Program-made: the position numbers and the translations under genes | The notes under the pieces: generated by a model | Databases searched by the model: none | Told to the model about the DNA's origin: nothing | The model's input: only the letters and a program-made list of their open reading frames with translations | Shown here: positions 35,761 through 44,263 of the stretch, in pieces | How positions within the stretch are numbered: position 1 is the stretch's first letter | How the letters are laid out: every line of letters begins with the position of its first letter | NCBI GenBank assembly: GCA_965221505.1 | Contig: CBDCSI010000002.1 | Coordinates: forward strand, 1,550,001-1,614,000 | Direction: 5' to 3' | DNA: 64,000 nucleotides | Origin: CAZPXZ01 sp965221505 | GTDB lineage: Bacteria; Pseudomonadota; Alphaproteobacteria; Rhodobacterales; CAZPXZ01

Positions 35761-36085
35761 GCGCAGTTCGAAGCGGCCGGATATCCCGAGCGATCGCGGG
35801 CACGGTAGCCGCTGGCCCGAAACCGTCAAGCCAGGCGTCGAATCTCAGTCCGGGGCGCCTCGAATTTGCGCGCGTTCGGTCGCGGCCCATGCCGTCCGGC
35901 GCCAGCGGAGCGGGTACCGCGAAACGCACGCACGGCGACGGCCGGGGCGACGCCGCGGCCCGCAACGGCTTCTCGCGGCTCAACGCTGCGGCCGTTGCGG
36001 CAGGCCGTCGCCGATTTCGTAATAGGGGGGCTTGTCGGCCACGTAGATGTGGCCCTCCCGAACCAGTCCGTCCGTGTCGTCGAGG
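35761..36085. repeat. Diverged segmental repeat, copy B
   Basis: Partner of the repeat at 34102-34440. It covers the spacer upstream of the Bug-family lipoprotein gene and the last ~35 codons of the intact GFA gene, so the lipoprotein gene is now flanked on both sides by the duplication. Confidence 0.6.
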
Positions 36086-36408
36086 CTCCCGACGGCGATC
36101 TCGATCACGTCGGACTCGCCCTCGGCCTTCCAGAACAGTCGGCTGCCGCACCGGGAACAGAAGGCGCGCTCCGCCATTGAAGAACAGCGGTGCCATCGCA
36201 ATCCGTCCTCCCGGAGCAGGACGAACCCGGCGCGCGGGCCGGACGCGAAGGCCGCCGCGTGTCCGTGGGTTCGCACGCACTGGGAGCAGTGACAGAAGAC
36301 GACCGGACCCAGCGCACCGGAGATCCGGTACCGGACCGCGCCGCACCAGCACCCGCCCTCTCTCGATTCCGCCGCGCCCGCGCCGGCCTTCGCGGACTTC
36401 ACGGACAT
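35980..36408 (-). CDS. GFA-family (CENP-V/glutathione-dependent formaldehyde-activating-like) zinc protein
   Basis: A 142-residue zinc-binding beta-fold protein. The Cys motifs GGCWCGAVRY, FCHCSQCVRTHGH and FCSRCGSRLFW match the GFA family, whose founding member binds S-hydroxymethyl-glutathione; most members have no known activity. It is complete, with family-typical length, and lies 30 bases after the aconitase stop on the same strand. A degenerate copy of its 3' end is found 1.6 kb downstream. Confidence 0.9.
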   Translation of the reverse strand: MSVKSAKAGAGAAESREGGCWCGAVRYRISGALGPVVFCHCSQCVRTHGHAAAFASGPRAGFVLLREDGLRWHRCSSMAERAFCSRCGSRLFWKAEGESDVIEIAVGSLDDTDGLVREGHIYVADKPPYYEIGDGLPQRPQR

Positions 36409-36438
36409 GTCGCGCCCGCGCGCCTCGGCGTCCCGCGT

Positions 36439-39132
36439 TCAGGCCGCCCGCGCCAGAGAGCGCAGGACGTAGGGCAACACCCCGCCGTTTCGCAGGTAGT
36501 CCAGTTCCGTATCCGTATCGATGCGGCTCAAGAGCGGCACTTCGACGGTTCGCCCGTCCGCGTAGGCGAAGGTCGCGACCACCTCCTGCCGGGGGCGCAT
36601 GTCGCCGGCGAGACCGCGGATGCTGACGCGCTCGTCGCCGGTCAGACCGAGGCTCTTGCGGCTGACGCCCTCCGGGAACTGCAGCGGGGCGACTCCCATT
36701 CCGACGAGATTGGAGCGGTGAATGCGCTCGAAGCTCTCGGCGACGACCGCGCGTACGCCGAGGAGAAGCGTCCCCTTGGCCGCCCAGTCGCGCGACGAAC
36801 CGGTGCCGTATTCGCGTCCGGCGACGACCACCAGCGGCACGCCCTCGGCGCGATACTTCATCGCCGCCTCGTAGATGGGCAGCGGGCCGTCGCTTCCGGC
36901 GACTCGCGTGAATCCGCCCTCGACGCCCTCCAGCATCTCGTTGCGGATGCGGATGTTCGCGAAGGTGCCCCGCATCATGACGTGGTGGTTGCCCCGCCGC
37001 GAGCCGTAGGAGTTGAACTCGCGCGGCGCCACCTGAAAGCCCTGGAGATACTCGCCCGCCGGACTGTCCGGCTTGATGGCGCCGGCCGGGGAGATGTGGT
37101 CGGTGGTGATCGAATCGCCGAGGAGCGCCAGGATCCGGGCGTCCGCAATGTCCTCGATCTTTCCGGGCTCGGCCGTGATGCCCTCGAAATAAGGCGGGTT
37201 CTGCACGTAGGTGGAGGCGACGGGCCAGCTGTAGGTCAGGCCGCCGCCGGCCTCGATCTCCTGCCACGCCTCGTCGCCGGCGAACACGTCCGCGTATTTT
37301 TCCAGGAAGGCTTCGCGGGTCACCGTCTTCTCCACGATCTCCGCGATCTCCCTCTGGGTCGGCCAGAGGTCCTTCAGATAGACCTCCCGACCCTCCGCGT
37401 CGGTGCCGAGCGGCTCGGCGGCGACGTCGATTCGCATGCTGCCGGCGATGGCGTAGGCGACCACCAGCGGCGGCGAGGCGAGATAGTTCGCCTTCACCAG
37501 CGGGTTCACCCGCCCCTCGAAATTCCGGTTCCCCGAGAGCACCGAGCAGACCGTCAGGTCTCCGGCGGCGACCGCCTCGGCGACCGGCTCCGGCAGCGGT
37601 CCGGAGTTGCCGATGCAGGTCGTGCACCCGTAGCCCACCAGGTTGAATCCGAGCGCGTCGAGATCCTCCTGCAGCCCGGATTTCTCGAGATAGTCCGAGA
37701 CCACCTTCGAGCCGGGCGCGAGGGAGGTCTTCACCCAGGGCCGGCTCGACATGCCCCGCTCGCGAGCCCGCCGCGCCACGAGTCCCGCCGCGACGAGGAC
37801 ATAGGGGTTGGAGGTGTTGGTGCAGGAGGTGATGGCGGCGATGACCACGTCGCCGTCCTCGAGCCGGCGGTCCGATTCCGCGAGCGGCGCGGAGTGCGGC
37901 GCGTCCCGTCCGAAGGTCTCACGAAGCGCGGTCTCGAAGGCGGACGCGGCCTTCGGCAGCGCCACCCGGTCCTGGGGCCGCTTCGGCCCCGCGATGGACG
38001 GCTCGACCTCCTGCAGGTCGAGCTGCAGCGTCGCGGAATACAGCGGGTCTCCCGTCGCTCCCCGCCACATTCCGTTCGCCTTGGCGTAGGCCTCGACCAG
38101 ATCGACGGTTTCCTCCGGCCTTCCGGTGACACGGAGATAGCGCAGCGTTTCCGCGTCGACGGGAAAGAACCCGCAGGTGGCGCCGTATTCCGGCGCCATG
38201 TTGGCGATGGTCGCCCGGTCGGCGAGCGGCAGGTCGTCCAGGCCCGGCCCGTAGAACTCCACGAACTTGCCCACGACTCCCTTCCGCCGCAGCATCTCGG
38301 TGACGGTGAGCACCAGGTCGGTCGCGGTGACGCCCTCGCGCAGCGCCCCTTCGAGGCGGAATCCGACGACTTCCGGGATCAGCATGGACACCGGCTGGCC
38401 CAGCATCGCGGCCTCCGCCTCGATGCCTCCGACGCCCCAGCCGAGGACCGCCAGGCCGTTGACCATAGTGGTGTGGCTGTCGGTTCCGACCAGCGTGTCG
38501 GGATAGGCGGTCAGGACCCCATTCGAGTCGGCGTCGCTCCAGACGGTCCGGGCGAGATATTCGAGATTCACCTGATGGCAGATGCCGGTTCCCGGCGGAA
38601 CGACGCGGAAATTGCGGAACGCGCCCTGGCCCCATTTGAGGAACCGGTAGCGTTCGCCGTTGCGCTGGTATTCCCGTTTCACGTTGCGCTGGAACGCCCG
38701 CGGCGTGCCGTATTCGTCCACCATGACCGAGTGGTCGATCACCAGGTCGACCGGGACCAGCGGATTGATGCGCTCGGGGTCGCTGCCGAGCGTTCGCATG
38801 GCGTCCCGCATGGCGGCGAGATCCACCACGGCCGGAACGCCGGTGAAGTCCTGCATGAGCACCCGCGCCGGACGGTAGGCGATCTCCGCTTCCGAACGCC
38901 CGCCGGCCTCTACCCAGTGCGAGAACGCGCGCAGGTCGTCTCCGACCACGGTCGTGCCGTCCGTGTTGCGCAGCAGATTCTCGAGCACCACCTTCAGCGA
39001 GACCGGAAGCCGGTCGAACGTCCCGTATCCGGCCGCTTCTGCCGCCTCCAGCGAAAAATACGCGTACGCCTGGCTGCCTGCGTTCAGCGTGCGCCGAAAC
39101 GCCCCGCTCTCTCGACCGGTAGTGATGGGCAC
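36439..39132 (-). CDS. acnA: Aconitate hydratase AcnA
   Basis: AcnA interconverts citrate and isocitrate in the TCA cycle. The 897-residue protein has full IRP1/AcnA architecture, with the three [4Fe-4S] cysteines in ITSCTNTSN and GYGCTTCIGNSGPL, DSHTTMVNGL in the N-terminal part, and the swivelling domain with GDSITTDHISPAG and GREYGTGSSRDWAAKG. The start is a GTG at 39132, preceded by GGAGG. The 311-base upstream gap to yciB should contain its promoter. Confidence 0.97.
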   Translation of the reverse strand: MPITTGRESGAFRRTLNAGSQAYAYFSLEAAEAAGYGTFDRLPVSLKVVLENLLRNTDGTTVVGDDLRAFSHWVEAGGRSEAEIAYRPARVLMQDFTGVPAVVDLAAMRDAMRTLGSDPERINPLVPVDLVIDHSVMVDEYGTPRAFQRNVKREYQRNGERYRFLKWGQGAFRNFRVVPPGTGICHQVNLEYLARTVWSDADSNGVLTAYPDTLVGTDSHTTMVNGLAVLGWGVGGIEAEAAMLGQPVSMLIPEVVGFRLEGALREGVTATDLVLTVTEMLRRKGVVGKFVEFYGPGLDDLPLADRATIANMAPEYGATCGFFPVDAETLRYLRVTGRPEETVDLVEAYAKANGMWRGATGDPLYSATLQLDLQEVEPSIAGPKRPQDRVALPKAASAFETALRETFGRDAPHSAPLAESDRRLEDGDVVIAAITSCTNTSNPYVLVAAGLVARRARERGMSSRPWVKTSLAPGSKVVSDYLEKSGLQEDLDALGFNLVGYGCTTCIGNSGPLPEPVAEAVAAGDLTVCSVLSGNRNFEGRVNPLVKANYLASPPLVVAYAIAGSMRIDVAAEPLGTDAEGREVYLKDLWPTQREIAEIVEKTVTREAFLEKYADVFAGDEAWQEIEAGGGLTYSWPVASTYVQNPPYFEGITAEPGKIEDIADARILALLGDSITTDHISPAGAIKPDSPAGEYLQGFQVAPREFNSYGSRRGNHHVMMRGTFANIRIRNEMLEGVEGGFTRVAGSDGPLPIYEAAMKYRAEGVPLVVVAGREYGTGSSRDWAAKGTLLLGVRAVVAESFERIHRSNLVGMGVAPLQFPEGVSRKSLGLTGDERVSIRGLAGDMRPRQEVVATFAYADGRTVEVPLLSRIDTDTELDYLRNGGVLPYVLRSLARAA

Positions 39133-39443
39133 GGCCCTTCCTCCTGTTCTCGCTCGCTGCGCCTCGTCCCGGCGCCCGTATCGCGGATACGCTTACGGGA
39201 GCATATAGGGCCGATCGCCTCCCTTCGCTCGACTGCGCCTCCGTCGAGCCGAAGCCCACGCGCCGATCCGCACGGATACCGCCGCGCCCGGGCCGCTTCG
39301 ACGCTCAGCCCTTCGCGGTCCGGCCGCGGCGGGCGCGGGAGCCGCCCTCGGCAATCCTGCCGTAACGGCACGCGCGCGTCGGGGCGGAGTTGCCGCGGCA
39401 GACGCGAGCGCTCTCCGCGACGGCGGAACGGGAGAGAGGCCGG
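39133..39443. other. Upstream region of acnA
   Basis: A 311-base gap between the yciB stop and the acnA start, both on the minus strand. Apart from the acnA ribosome-binding site (GGAGGAAGG in minus sense, next to the start) no defined element is seen. Confidence 0.4.
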
Positions 39444-39995
39444 CTACGCTTCCTCTTCGACCCAGTGGCGCCGGATCAGCGGAATCTGCGCCGCTCCGAA
39501 GAGGAGCGCTACGGGGAGATACGCAAAGGTCTTGACGTTGACCCAAACCGATTCGGTCTGGGTGCGCCATACCAGCTCGTTCAGGACCGCCATGGCGACG
39601 AAGAACCAAGTCCAGCGCACCGTGATCCGGCGCCAGCCCTCGTCGTCGATCGGCAGGCTCTCTTCGAGAAGGAGCTTGAGATAGTTCTGGCCGCGGAGGA
39701 TTCCGAAGGCAAGGCCCAGCGCGAACAGCCCGTAGATCACAGTCGGCTTCATCTTGATGAAGGTCGCGTCGTTCAGCCAGAGCGTCAGCCCGCCGAAGAC
39801 CAGCACGACGACGGCCGTCACGATCATCATGCGCGGGACCCGCCGCGCGAGCGCGTAGGACGCGGCGACGCTCGCCAGGATCGCGACGATGAACACGGCC
39901 GTCGCGACCATCAGATCCTGGTCCGTCATCCGGTAGGCGGCGAAGAAGACCAGGAGGGGGCCGATCTCCAGGAGCGTCTTGAGCAGGGGATTCAT
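39444..39995 (-). CDS. yciB: Septation protein A (YciB/IspZ)
   Basis: A 183-residue inner-membrane protein with five hydrophobic segments and the family's conserved RWTWFFVAMAVLNELVWRTQ and WVNVKTF. YciB proteins interact with the cell-division and envelope-synthesis machinery. The start overlaps the ftsY stop by four bases, and the order mtaB-ftsY-yciB is the standard alphaproteobacterial arrangement. Confidence 0.94.
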   Translation of the reverse strand: MNPLLKTLLEIGPLLVFFAAYRMTDQDLMVATAVFIVAILASVAASYALARRVPRMMIVTAVVVLVFGGLTLWLNDATFIKMKPTVIYGLFALGLAFGILRGQNYLKLLLEESLPIDDEGWRRITVRWTWFFVAMAVLNELVWRTQTESVWVNVKTFAYLPVALLFGAAQIPLIRRHWVEEEA

Positions 39996-40924
39996 GGCGT
40001 TGCGCCCTCCGTTGCGCCGGCGCCCGCGAGCGCGCGCGCGAATGCCTGCGCGTCGAAAGGCCCGAGGTCTTCGATTCCCTCTCCGACGCCGATGGCGTGA
40101 ATGGGCAGGCCGGTCTTGTCCGCGACGGCGACCAGTGCGCCGCCCCTCGCGCTGCCGTCGAGTTTGGTCATGACGAGGCCCGTGACGCCTGCCGCGTCGC
40201 GGAAGCCTTCCGCCTGCGACATCGCGTTCTGCCCGACCGAGGCGTCGAGCACGAGCAGGACGTCGTGGGGCGCCGTGGGGTCGCGCTTGCCGATGACGCG
40301 CATGATCTTGGCCAACTCCTGCATGAGCGCCGCCTTGTTCTGCAACCGGCCGGCCGTATCCACCAGAAGAACGTCCGCGCCCTCCGCCACCGCGCGCTCG
40401 TGGGCGGCGAAAGCCACGCTCGCCGGGTCTCCGCCTTCCGGCCCGGTGACGACCGGCGCGTCGGCGCGCTCGCCCCATCGCACGAGCTGGTCCACCGCCG
40501 CGGCGCGAAAGGTGTCGCAGGCGGCGATCGTTGCCCGGGATCCCGAGTTGCGGAACTGGGCGGCGAACTTGCCGATCGTGGTGGTCTTGCCCGAGCCGTT
40601 CACGCCCACGAACACGATCACGCGGGGCGACGCGTCTCGCTCCGGCAGCGGACGGGCGGCCGGCTCCAGCAACTCGGCGATTTCCGCCGCGAGCGCTTCC
40701 TGAAGCGCGCCCGGGTCCGCTTCCCGCCCGCGCATCCGCTTCGCGACGCCGGCCGCGACGCGCATGGCCGGCTCGACGCCGAGATCCGCCTCGATGAGGA
40801 TGTCTTCGAGCTCCGCTACGGATGCGGAATCGAGCTTGCGCCCGCCGAGAAGCGGCGCGAGCGCCTGGCCCAGACGCGACGCGCTGGCGCCCAGTCGTTC
40901 TCGCAGGCGGCGAAATCCCAGCAT
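39992..40924 (-). CDS. ftsY: Signal recognition particle receptor FtsY
   Basis: FtsY is the SRP receptor GTPase that delivers membrane-protein ribosomes to the translocon. The 310-residue protein has a short N-terminal part, then the NG domain with G1 GVNGSGKTTT, ACDTFRAAAVDQL, DTAGRLQ and TKLDGSARGG. It lacks the long acidic A domain of E. coli FtsY, as in most alphaproteobacteria. It is 15 bases downstream of mtaB and overlaps yciB. Confidence 0.96.
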   Translation of the reverse strand: MLGFRRLRERLGASASRLGQALAPLLGGRKLDSASVAELEDILIEADLGVEPAMRVAAGVAKRMRGREADPGALQEALAAEIAELLEPAARPLPERDASPRVIVFVGVNGSGKTTTIGKFAAQFRNSGSRATIAACDTFRAAAVDQLVRWGERADAPVVTGPEGGDPASVAFAAHERAVAEGADVLLVDTAGRLQNKAALMQELAKIMRVIGKRDPTAPHDVLLVLDASVGQNAMSQAEGFRDAAGVTGLVMTKLDGSARGGALVAVADKTGLPIHAIGVGEGIEDLGPFDAQAFARALAGAGATEGATP

Positions 40925-40939
40925 GCGGCAGGTTCCGGC

Positions 40940-42172
40940 TCAGCCTGCCTGCAGCCTGGCGCCGTCGCTGCCGCAAATCGGCAAGGCGACGATTTCGCCG
41001 ACCTCCCGTACCGGTCGCGGCGTCCCGAAGTCGACCTCGGCGTAACACTCCGTGCGGCCGCGCTGCGGCGTCTCGACCAGAATCCGCTCGACTCCCCCGA
41101 TCCGGCCGGCGAGACGCAGGGTCCGGCGGCGCCGGCCGGCCTCTCGGAGACGCGCGGCGCGCGTGCGCACCACGTTTCGCGCCACCTGCGGCATTCGGGA
41201 GGCGGGCGCGCCCGGCCTCGGCGAAAACGGGAAGACGTGCAAGTAGTCGAGCGCGCATTCGTCGACGAAGCGCAGGGTGTTCTCGAACATGGCGTCCGTC
41301 TCGGTCGGAAAGCCGGCGATCAGGTCCGCCCCGACCGCGATGTCGCGTCCGCGCCGGAGCCGGGAGAGGAGTCTCAGCGCGTCGTCCCGGCTGTGGCGCC
41401 GCTTCATCCGCTTCAGGATCATGTCGTCGCCCGCCTGAAGCGACAGGTGCAGATGCGGCATGAGGCGCGGCTCGGAGAGGAAGAGCGTTTCGAGCGTCGG
41501 ATCGATCTCCGCCGCGTCGATGGAGGAGAGCCTGAGGCGCGGGAGGTCGGGGACCGCGCGAAGGATCGCCTCGACCAGCTCGCCGAGCGCGATCGGCGTC
41601 TCCAGGTCGTCGCCCCAGGAAGTGAGGTCGACGCCGGTGAGGACCACCTCGCGGTAGCCGTCGCCGGCGCGAGCGCGAACCGCCTCGATCGCCTCTTCGG
41701 CGGGCGTGGACCGGGACGGTCCGCGCCCCAGCGGGATGACGCAAAAGGTGCAGCGATGGTCGCATCCGTTCTGCACCTCGACATATGCGCGGGCGCGCCG
41801 GGAGGCGGTCAGGCGCGGGGCCGGGGCCGCGGATCGCGCGCCCGGCTTGGCCCAGGTCTCGAACCGGGTCTTCTCCAGATTGGGAACGAGGCCGTCGACT
41901 TCCGGCATCGAGCGGAACGCATCCCGGTCCGTTTCCACGGCGCAGCCGGTCGCGAGTATGCGTGCCCGGGGGCGCATGCGGCGAGCGCGACGGATGGCCT
42001 GGCGCGACTGCCGCACGGCTTCCCGAGTCACCGCGCAGCTGTTCACGATGACCGTGCCGGACCAGCCGGCCCGGGCCGCGCGTTCGGCCATGCGCTCCGA
42101 GTCGAGCGCGTTCAGGCGGCAGCCGAGCGTAATCGTCTCGACCGGCCCCGAATCGCCGTGCGGGCGATTCAC
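40940..42172 (-). CDS. mtaB: tRNA t6A37 methylthiotransferase MtaB
   Basis: A radical-SAM methylthiotransferase that converts t6A to ms2t6A at position 37 of tRNAs. From the GTG at 42172 it is 410 residues. The N-terminal domain supplies cluster cysteines (LGCRLNALDSERM, NSCAVT, TGCAVE), the radical-SAM motif is NGCDHRCTFCVIPLGRG, and a C-terminal TRAM-like region follows. The GTG overlaps the dapF stop (GTGA at 42169-42172), and this start retains the first cluster Cys. Confidence 0.94.
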   Translation of the reverse strand: MNRPHGDSGPVETITLGCRLNALDSERMAERAARAGWSGTVIVNSCAVTREAVRQSRQAIRRARRMRPRARILATGCAVETDRDAFRSMPEVDGLVPNLEKTRFETWAKPGARSAAPAPRLTASRRARAYVEVQNGCDHRCTFCVIPLGRGPSRSTPAEEAIEAVRARAGDGYREVVLTGVDLTSWGDDLETPIALGELVEAILRAVPDLPRLRLSSIDAAEIDPTLETLFLSEPRLMPHLHLSLQAGDDMILKRMKRRHSRDDALRLLSRLRRGRDIAVGADLIAGFPTETDAMFENTLRFVDECALDYLHVFPFSPRPGAPASRMPQVARNVVRTRAARLREAGRRRRTLRLAGRIGGVERILVETPQRGRTECYAEVDFGTPRPVREVGEIVALPICGSDGARLQAG

Positions 42173-43089
42173 GCCGAGGCCTCCCCGGCGGAATGGCGAA
42201 GGGCGAAGTCCGGGTCGAGGACCCCTTCGAAGACCGACGTCACGGCGCCGCGCATCCGAACCCCGGCGTCGTCCTCCGGCCAGGCGACCTGAAGCGTGCC
42301 GCCCTCGAGTTCGACGCGGGCAGAGCGCCGGGCGAGACCGAGCCGCACGGCGGCCACGAGCGTCGCGCAGGCCGCGCTTCCGCAGGCGCGGGTCTCTCCG
42401 ACGCCGCGCTCCCACACCCGAAGCCCGATCCGGTCCCGATCCCTGACTTCCGCGAAGGAGACGTTGACGCCCTCCGGGAACAGCGGATCGGTCTCGACCG
42501 CCGGGCCGGCGCGCGCGACCGGTGCGGAGCGGACGTCCGGGACGAACAGTACGCAATGGGGATTGCCCATGCCGACGGCGCTGGCGGTCGCGGAAACGTC
42601 CGCCGCGCCGGGCGGCGCCTCGAAGGACTTGGTGTCCCTGGGTTCCGCCAGCGGAATTTCCCGCCACGCGAGCTGCGGGGGGCCGAGATCGACGTCGATT
42701 TCCGGGGAACCGTCCGCGGGCGAGTGCCGCTCGCCGCGCAGGATCCCGGCGCGGGTGCGCAGTGCCACGCTGTCGGTGCCCTCCTGGCGCATCAAGAGGT
42801 CGGCGGCGCATCGCGTGCCGTTGCCGCAGGCGCCGGCTTCGGATCCGTCCGAGTTCCAGAATCGGAGTTCCGCGTCCCATTCCCGGCCTCCCGGGAGGAT
42901 GCCGACCAGCTGGTCGAAGCCGACGCCGGCGTTCCGGTCCGCAAGCGCCCGCACCAGATCGGCGGTCGGCAGCGACGCGTCCCCGTCGCGCAGATCGAGC
43001 AGCACGAAATCGTTCCCGAGGCCGTGCATCTTGCGGAATGCGAGGCGCTGCGCAGCGGGTGCGCCGGGGAGGGACGGAAGCCGGGTCAT
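42169..43089 (-). CDS. dapF: Diaminopimelate epimerase DapF
   Basis: DapF epimerises LL- to meso-diaminopimelate using two cysteines as acid and base. Both are present: GSEAGACGNGTRC and TRACGSAACATLVA. The 306-residue length and MHGLGNDFVLLD opening are canonical. It heads the dapF-mtaB-ftsY-yciB cluster; the upstream 189 bases separate it from a divergent secreted-protein gene. Confidence 0.96.
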   Translation of the reverse strand: MTRLPSLPGAPAAQRLAFRKMHGLGNDFVLLDLRDGDASLPTADLVRALADRNAGVGFDQLVGILPGGREWDAELRFWNSDGSEAGACGNGTRCAADLLMRQEGTDSVALRTRAGILRGERHSPADGSPEIDVDLGPPQLAWREIPLAEPRDTKSFEAPPGAADVSATASAVGMGNPHCVLFVPDVRSAPVARAGPAVETDPLFPEGVNVSFAEVRDRDRIGLRVWERGVGETRACGSAACATLVAAVRLGLARRSARVELEGGTLQVAWPEDDAGVRMRGAVTSVFEGVLDPDFALRHSAGEASA

Positions 43090-43278
43090 ACCCGCAATAT
43101 AGGGAGCGTGACGGAGGATTGCCGAGATATGAAGTCTGGCGTTCCGCGGGTTCGTCGACGGTCGCTCCGGCGCCGACCTCCGGACCGTTCCTGTGCTACC
43201 TATGGGATCGGACGACAAGGCCGGAGGAGACCCGAGATCCGTCTGCGGACGGGGGGGGTCGGGTTCGGGGAGGGCTGC

Positions 43279-44184
43279 ATGCGAGCACCGTTCCTGCTGG
43301 CGTCGGTCGCGGCAGCGGCGCTCGCAGGCGCCGCCGGGGCGGAGACGGCAGTCGTAGAGCCGTTCGCGTTCGAGTGCCCGGGCCCGGAGGCGGCGGGTTC
43401 GGCGGAGATTTCCGGGTTTTCCGTGGCCGACATCGCCCCGAACCGGCGACGCTGCCTGGACGAAGTCCGGATCCGGATCGACCGGTGCTGGGACGGCGCG
43501 GATCCGTTTGGCCTTCCGGAGGGACGGAGTCCTTCCCCGTGCACGCCGTTCGTCGCCGGTCGCACGGACGGCTGCGTGGCGCATTTCCTGCGACAGGCGG
43601 AGCGTTGCAACGCCGGCCGGGCGGAGCCGGACGCCGGCGACTGGCGAGAGGTGCAGCGTTCGCTCGCCCGAGCGGGGACGGATCCGGGGCCGGCGGACGG
43701 GGTTGCGGGGCCGAGGACGCGAAAGGCGCTGGCGGCGTGGCAGTCGGCGAACGGATACGACGCCTCCGGCGAACCGACGGGCGAGCAACTGCTGCGGTTG
43801 CTGTCGCGGGACGCCGCCGCCGTGCGCTACGCCGTCCGCGGATGCAAGCTCTTCGACGTGAAAATCGGCGGCCACACGAACGACTTTCGGCTTTGCGCGT
43901 ATACGGACGAGAGCGCCTGGACCGGGCTCTGCATCGACGGCAAGGCGGCCGGCCGGGGCGCGGCCCGGGTCGAATGGGAATGCGACCGGCAGGTCGAGTT
44001 CTTCTCGAACTACCTGGGCGAAGCGCTCGAGGGCGAGCGCCACGGACGGGGAATCCTAACGGACAGCGACGGCATGTGGGTCGAGGGCGAGTGGCGCGGC
44101 GGGAAGGCCTGGAACGCCGAGGGCCTCGACTGGTACGGTCGTCGCGTCGAATATGTCCTGGGAGAGCGGCGCTGGGATCCGTGA
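43279..44184 (+). CDS. Secreted peptidoglycan-binding protein with MORN-like C-terminus
   Basis: The 301-residue product starts with a signal peptide (MRAPFLLASVAAAALAGAAGA). A Cys-rich segment follows (FECPGP, RRRCLDEVRIRIDRCWD, PCTPF, GCVAHF, AERCN), then a PG_binding_1-type domain at about 115-175 (WREVQRSLARAGTDPGPADG, VAGPRTRKALAAWQ). The C-terminus holds a MORN-type segment (GEALEGERHGRGILTDSDGM, WVEGEWRGGKAWN). At least eight Cys suggest periplasmic disulfides. I know no characterised protein with exactly this order; attachment to the cell wall is inferred. Confidence 0.7.
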   Translation: MRAPFLLASVAAAALAGAAGAETAVVEPFAFECPGPEAAGSAEISGFSVADIAPNRRRCLDEVRIRIDRCWDGADPFGLPEGRSPSPCTPFVAGRTDGCVAHFLRQAERCNAGRAEPDAGDWREVQRSLARAGTDPGPADGVAGPRTRKALAAWQSANGYDASGEPTGEQLLRLLSRDAAAVRYAVRGCKLFDVKIGGHTNDFRLCAYTDESAWTGLCIDGKAAGRGAARVEWECDRQVEFFSNYLGEALEGERHGRGILTDSDGMWVEGEWRGGKAWNAEGLDWYGRRVEYVLGERRWDP

Positions 44185-44263
44185 CCGTCGGCTCGGCAAG
44201 GGTCCGGGGGGCGATTCGCGCCGACGACCGAGCCCGCTCGGCGTCGCGATTCCCGCCCGAAGC

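Noticed and set aside
34625..37627. 1000-codon open frame on the minus strand (and similar very long frames at 36190-39684, 44735-48601 and 46769-51130)
   Set aside because: Only the parts matching known families are real genes; the rest lies antisense or out of frame to acnA, ggt, lpxK and others and is Arg/Ala/Gly-rich, as expected for spurious frames at high GC.
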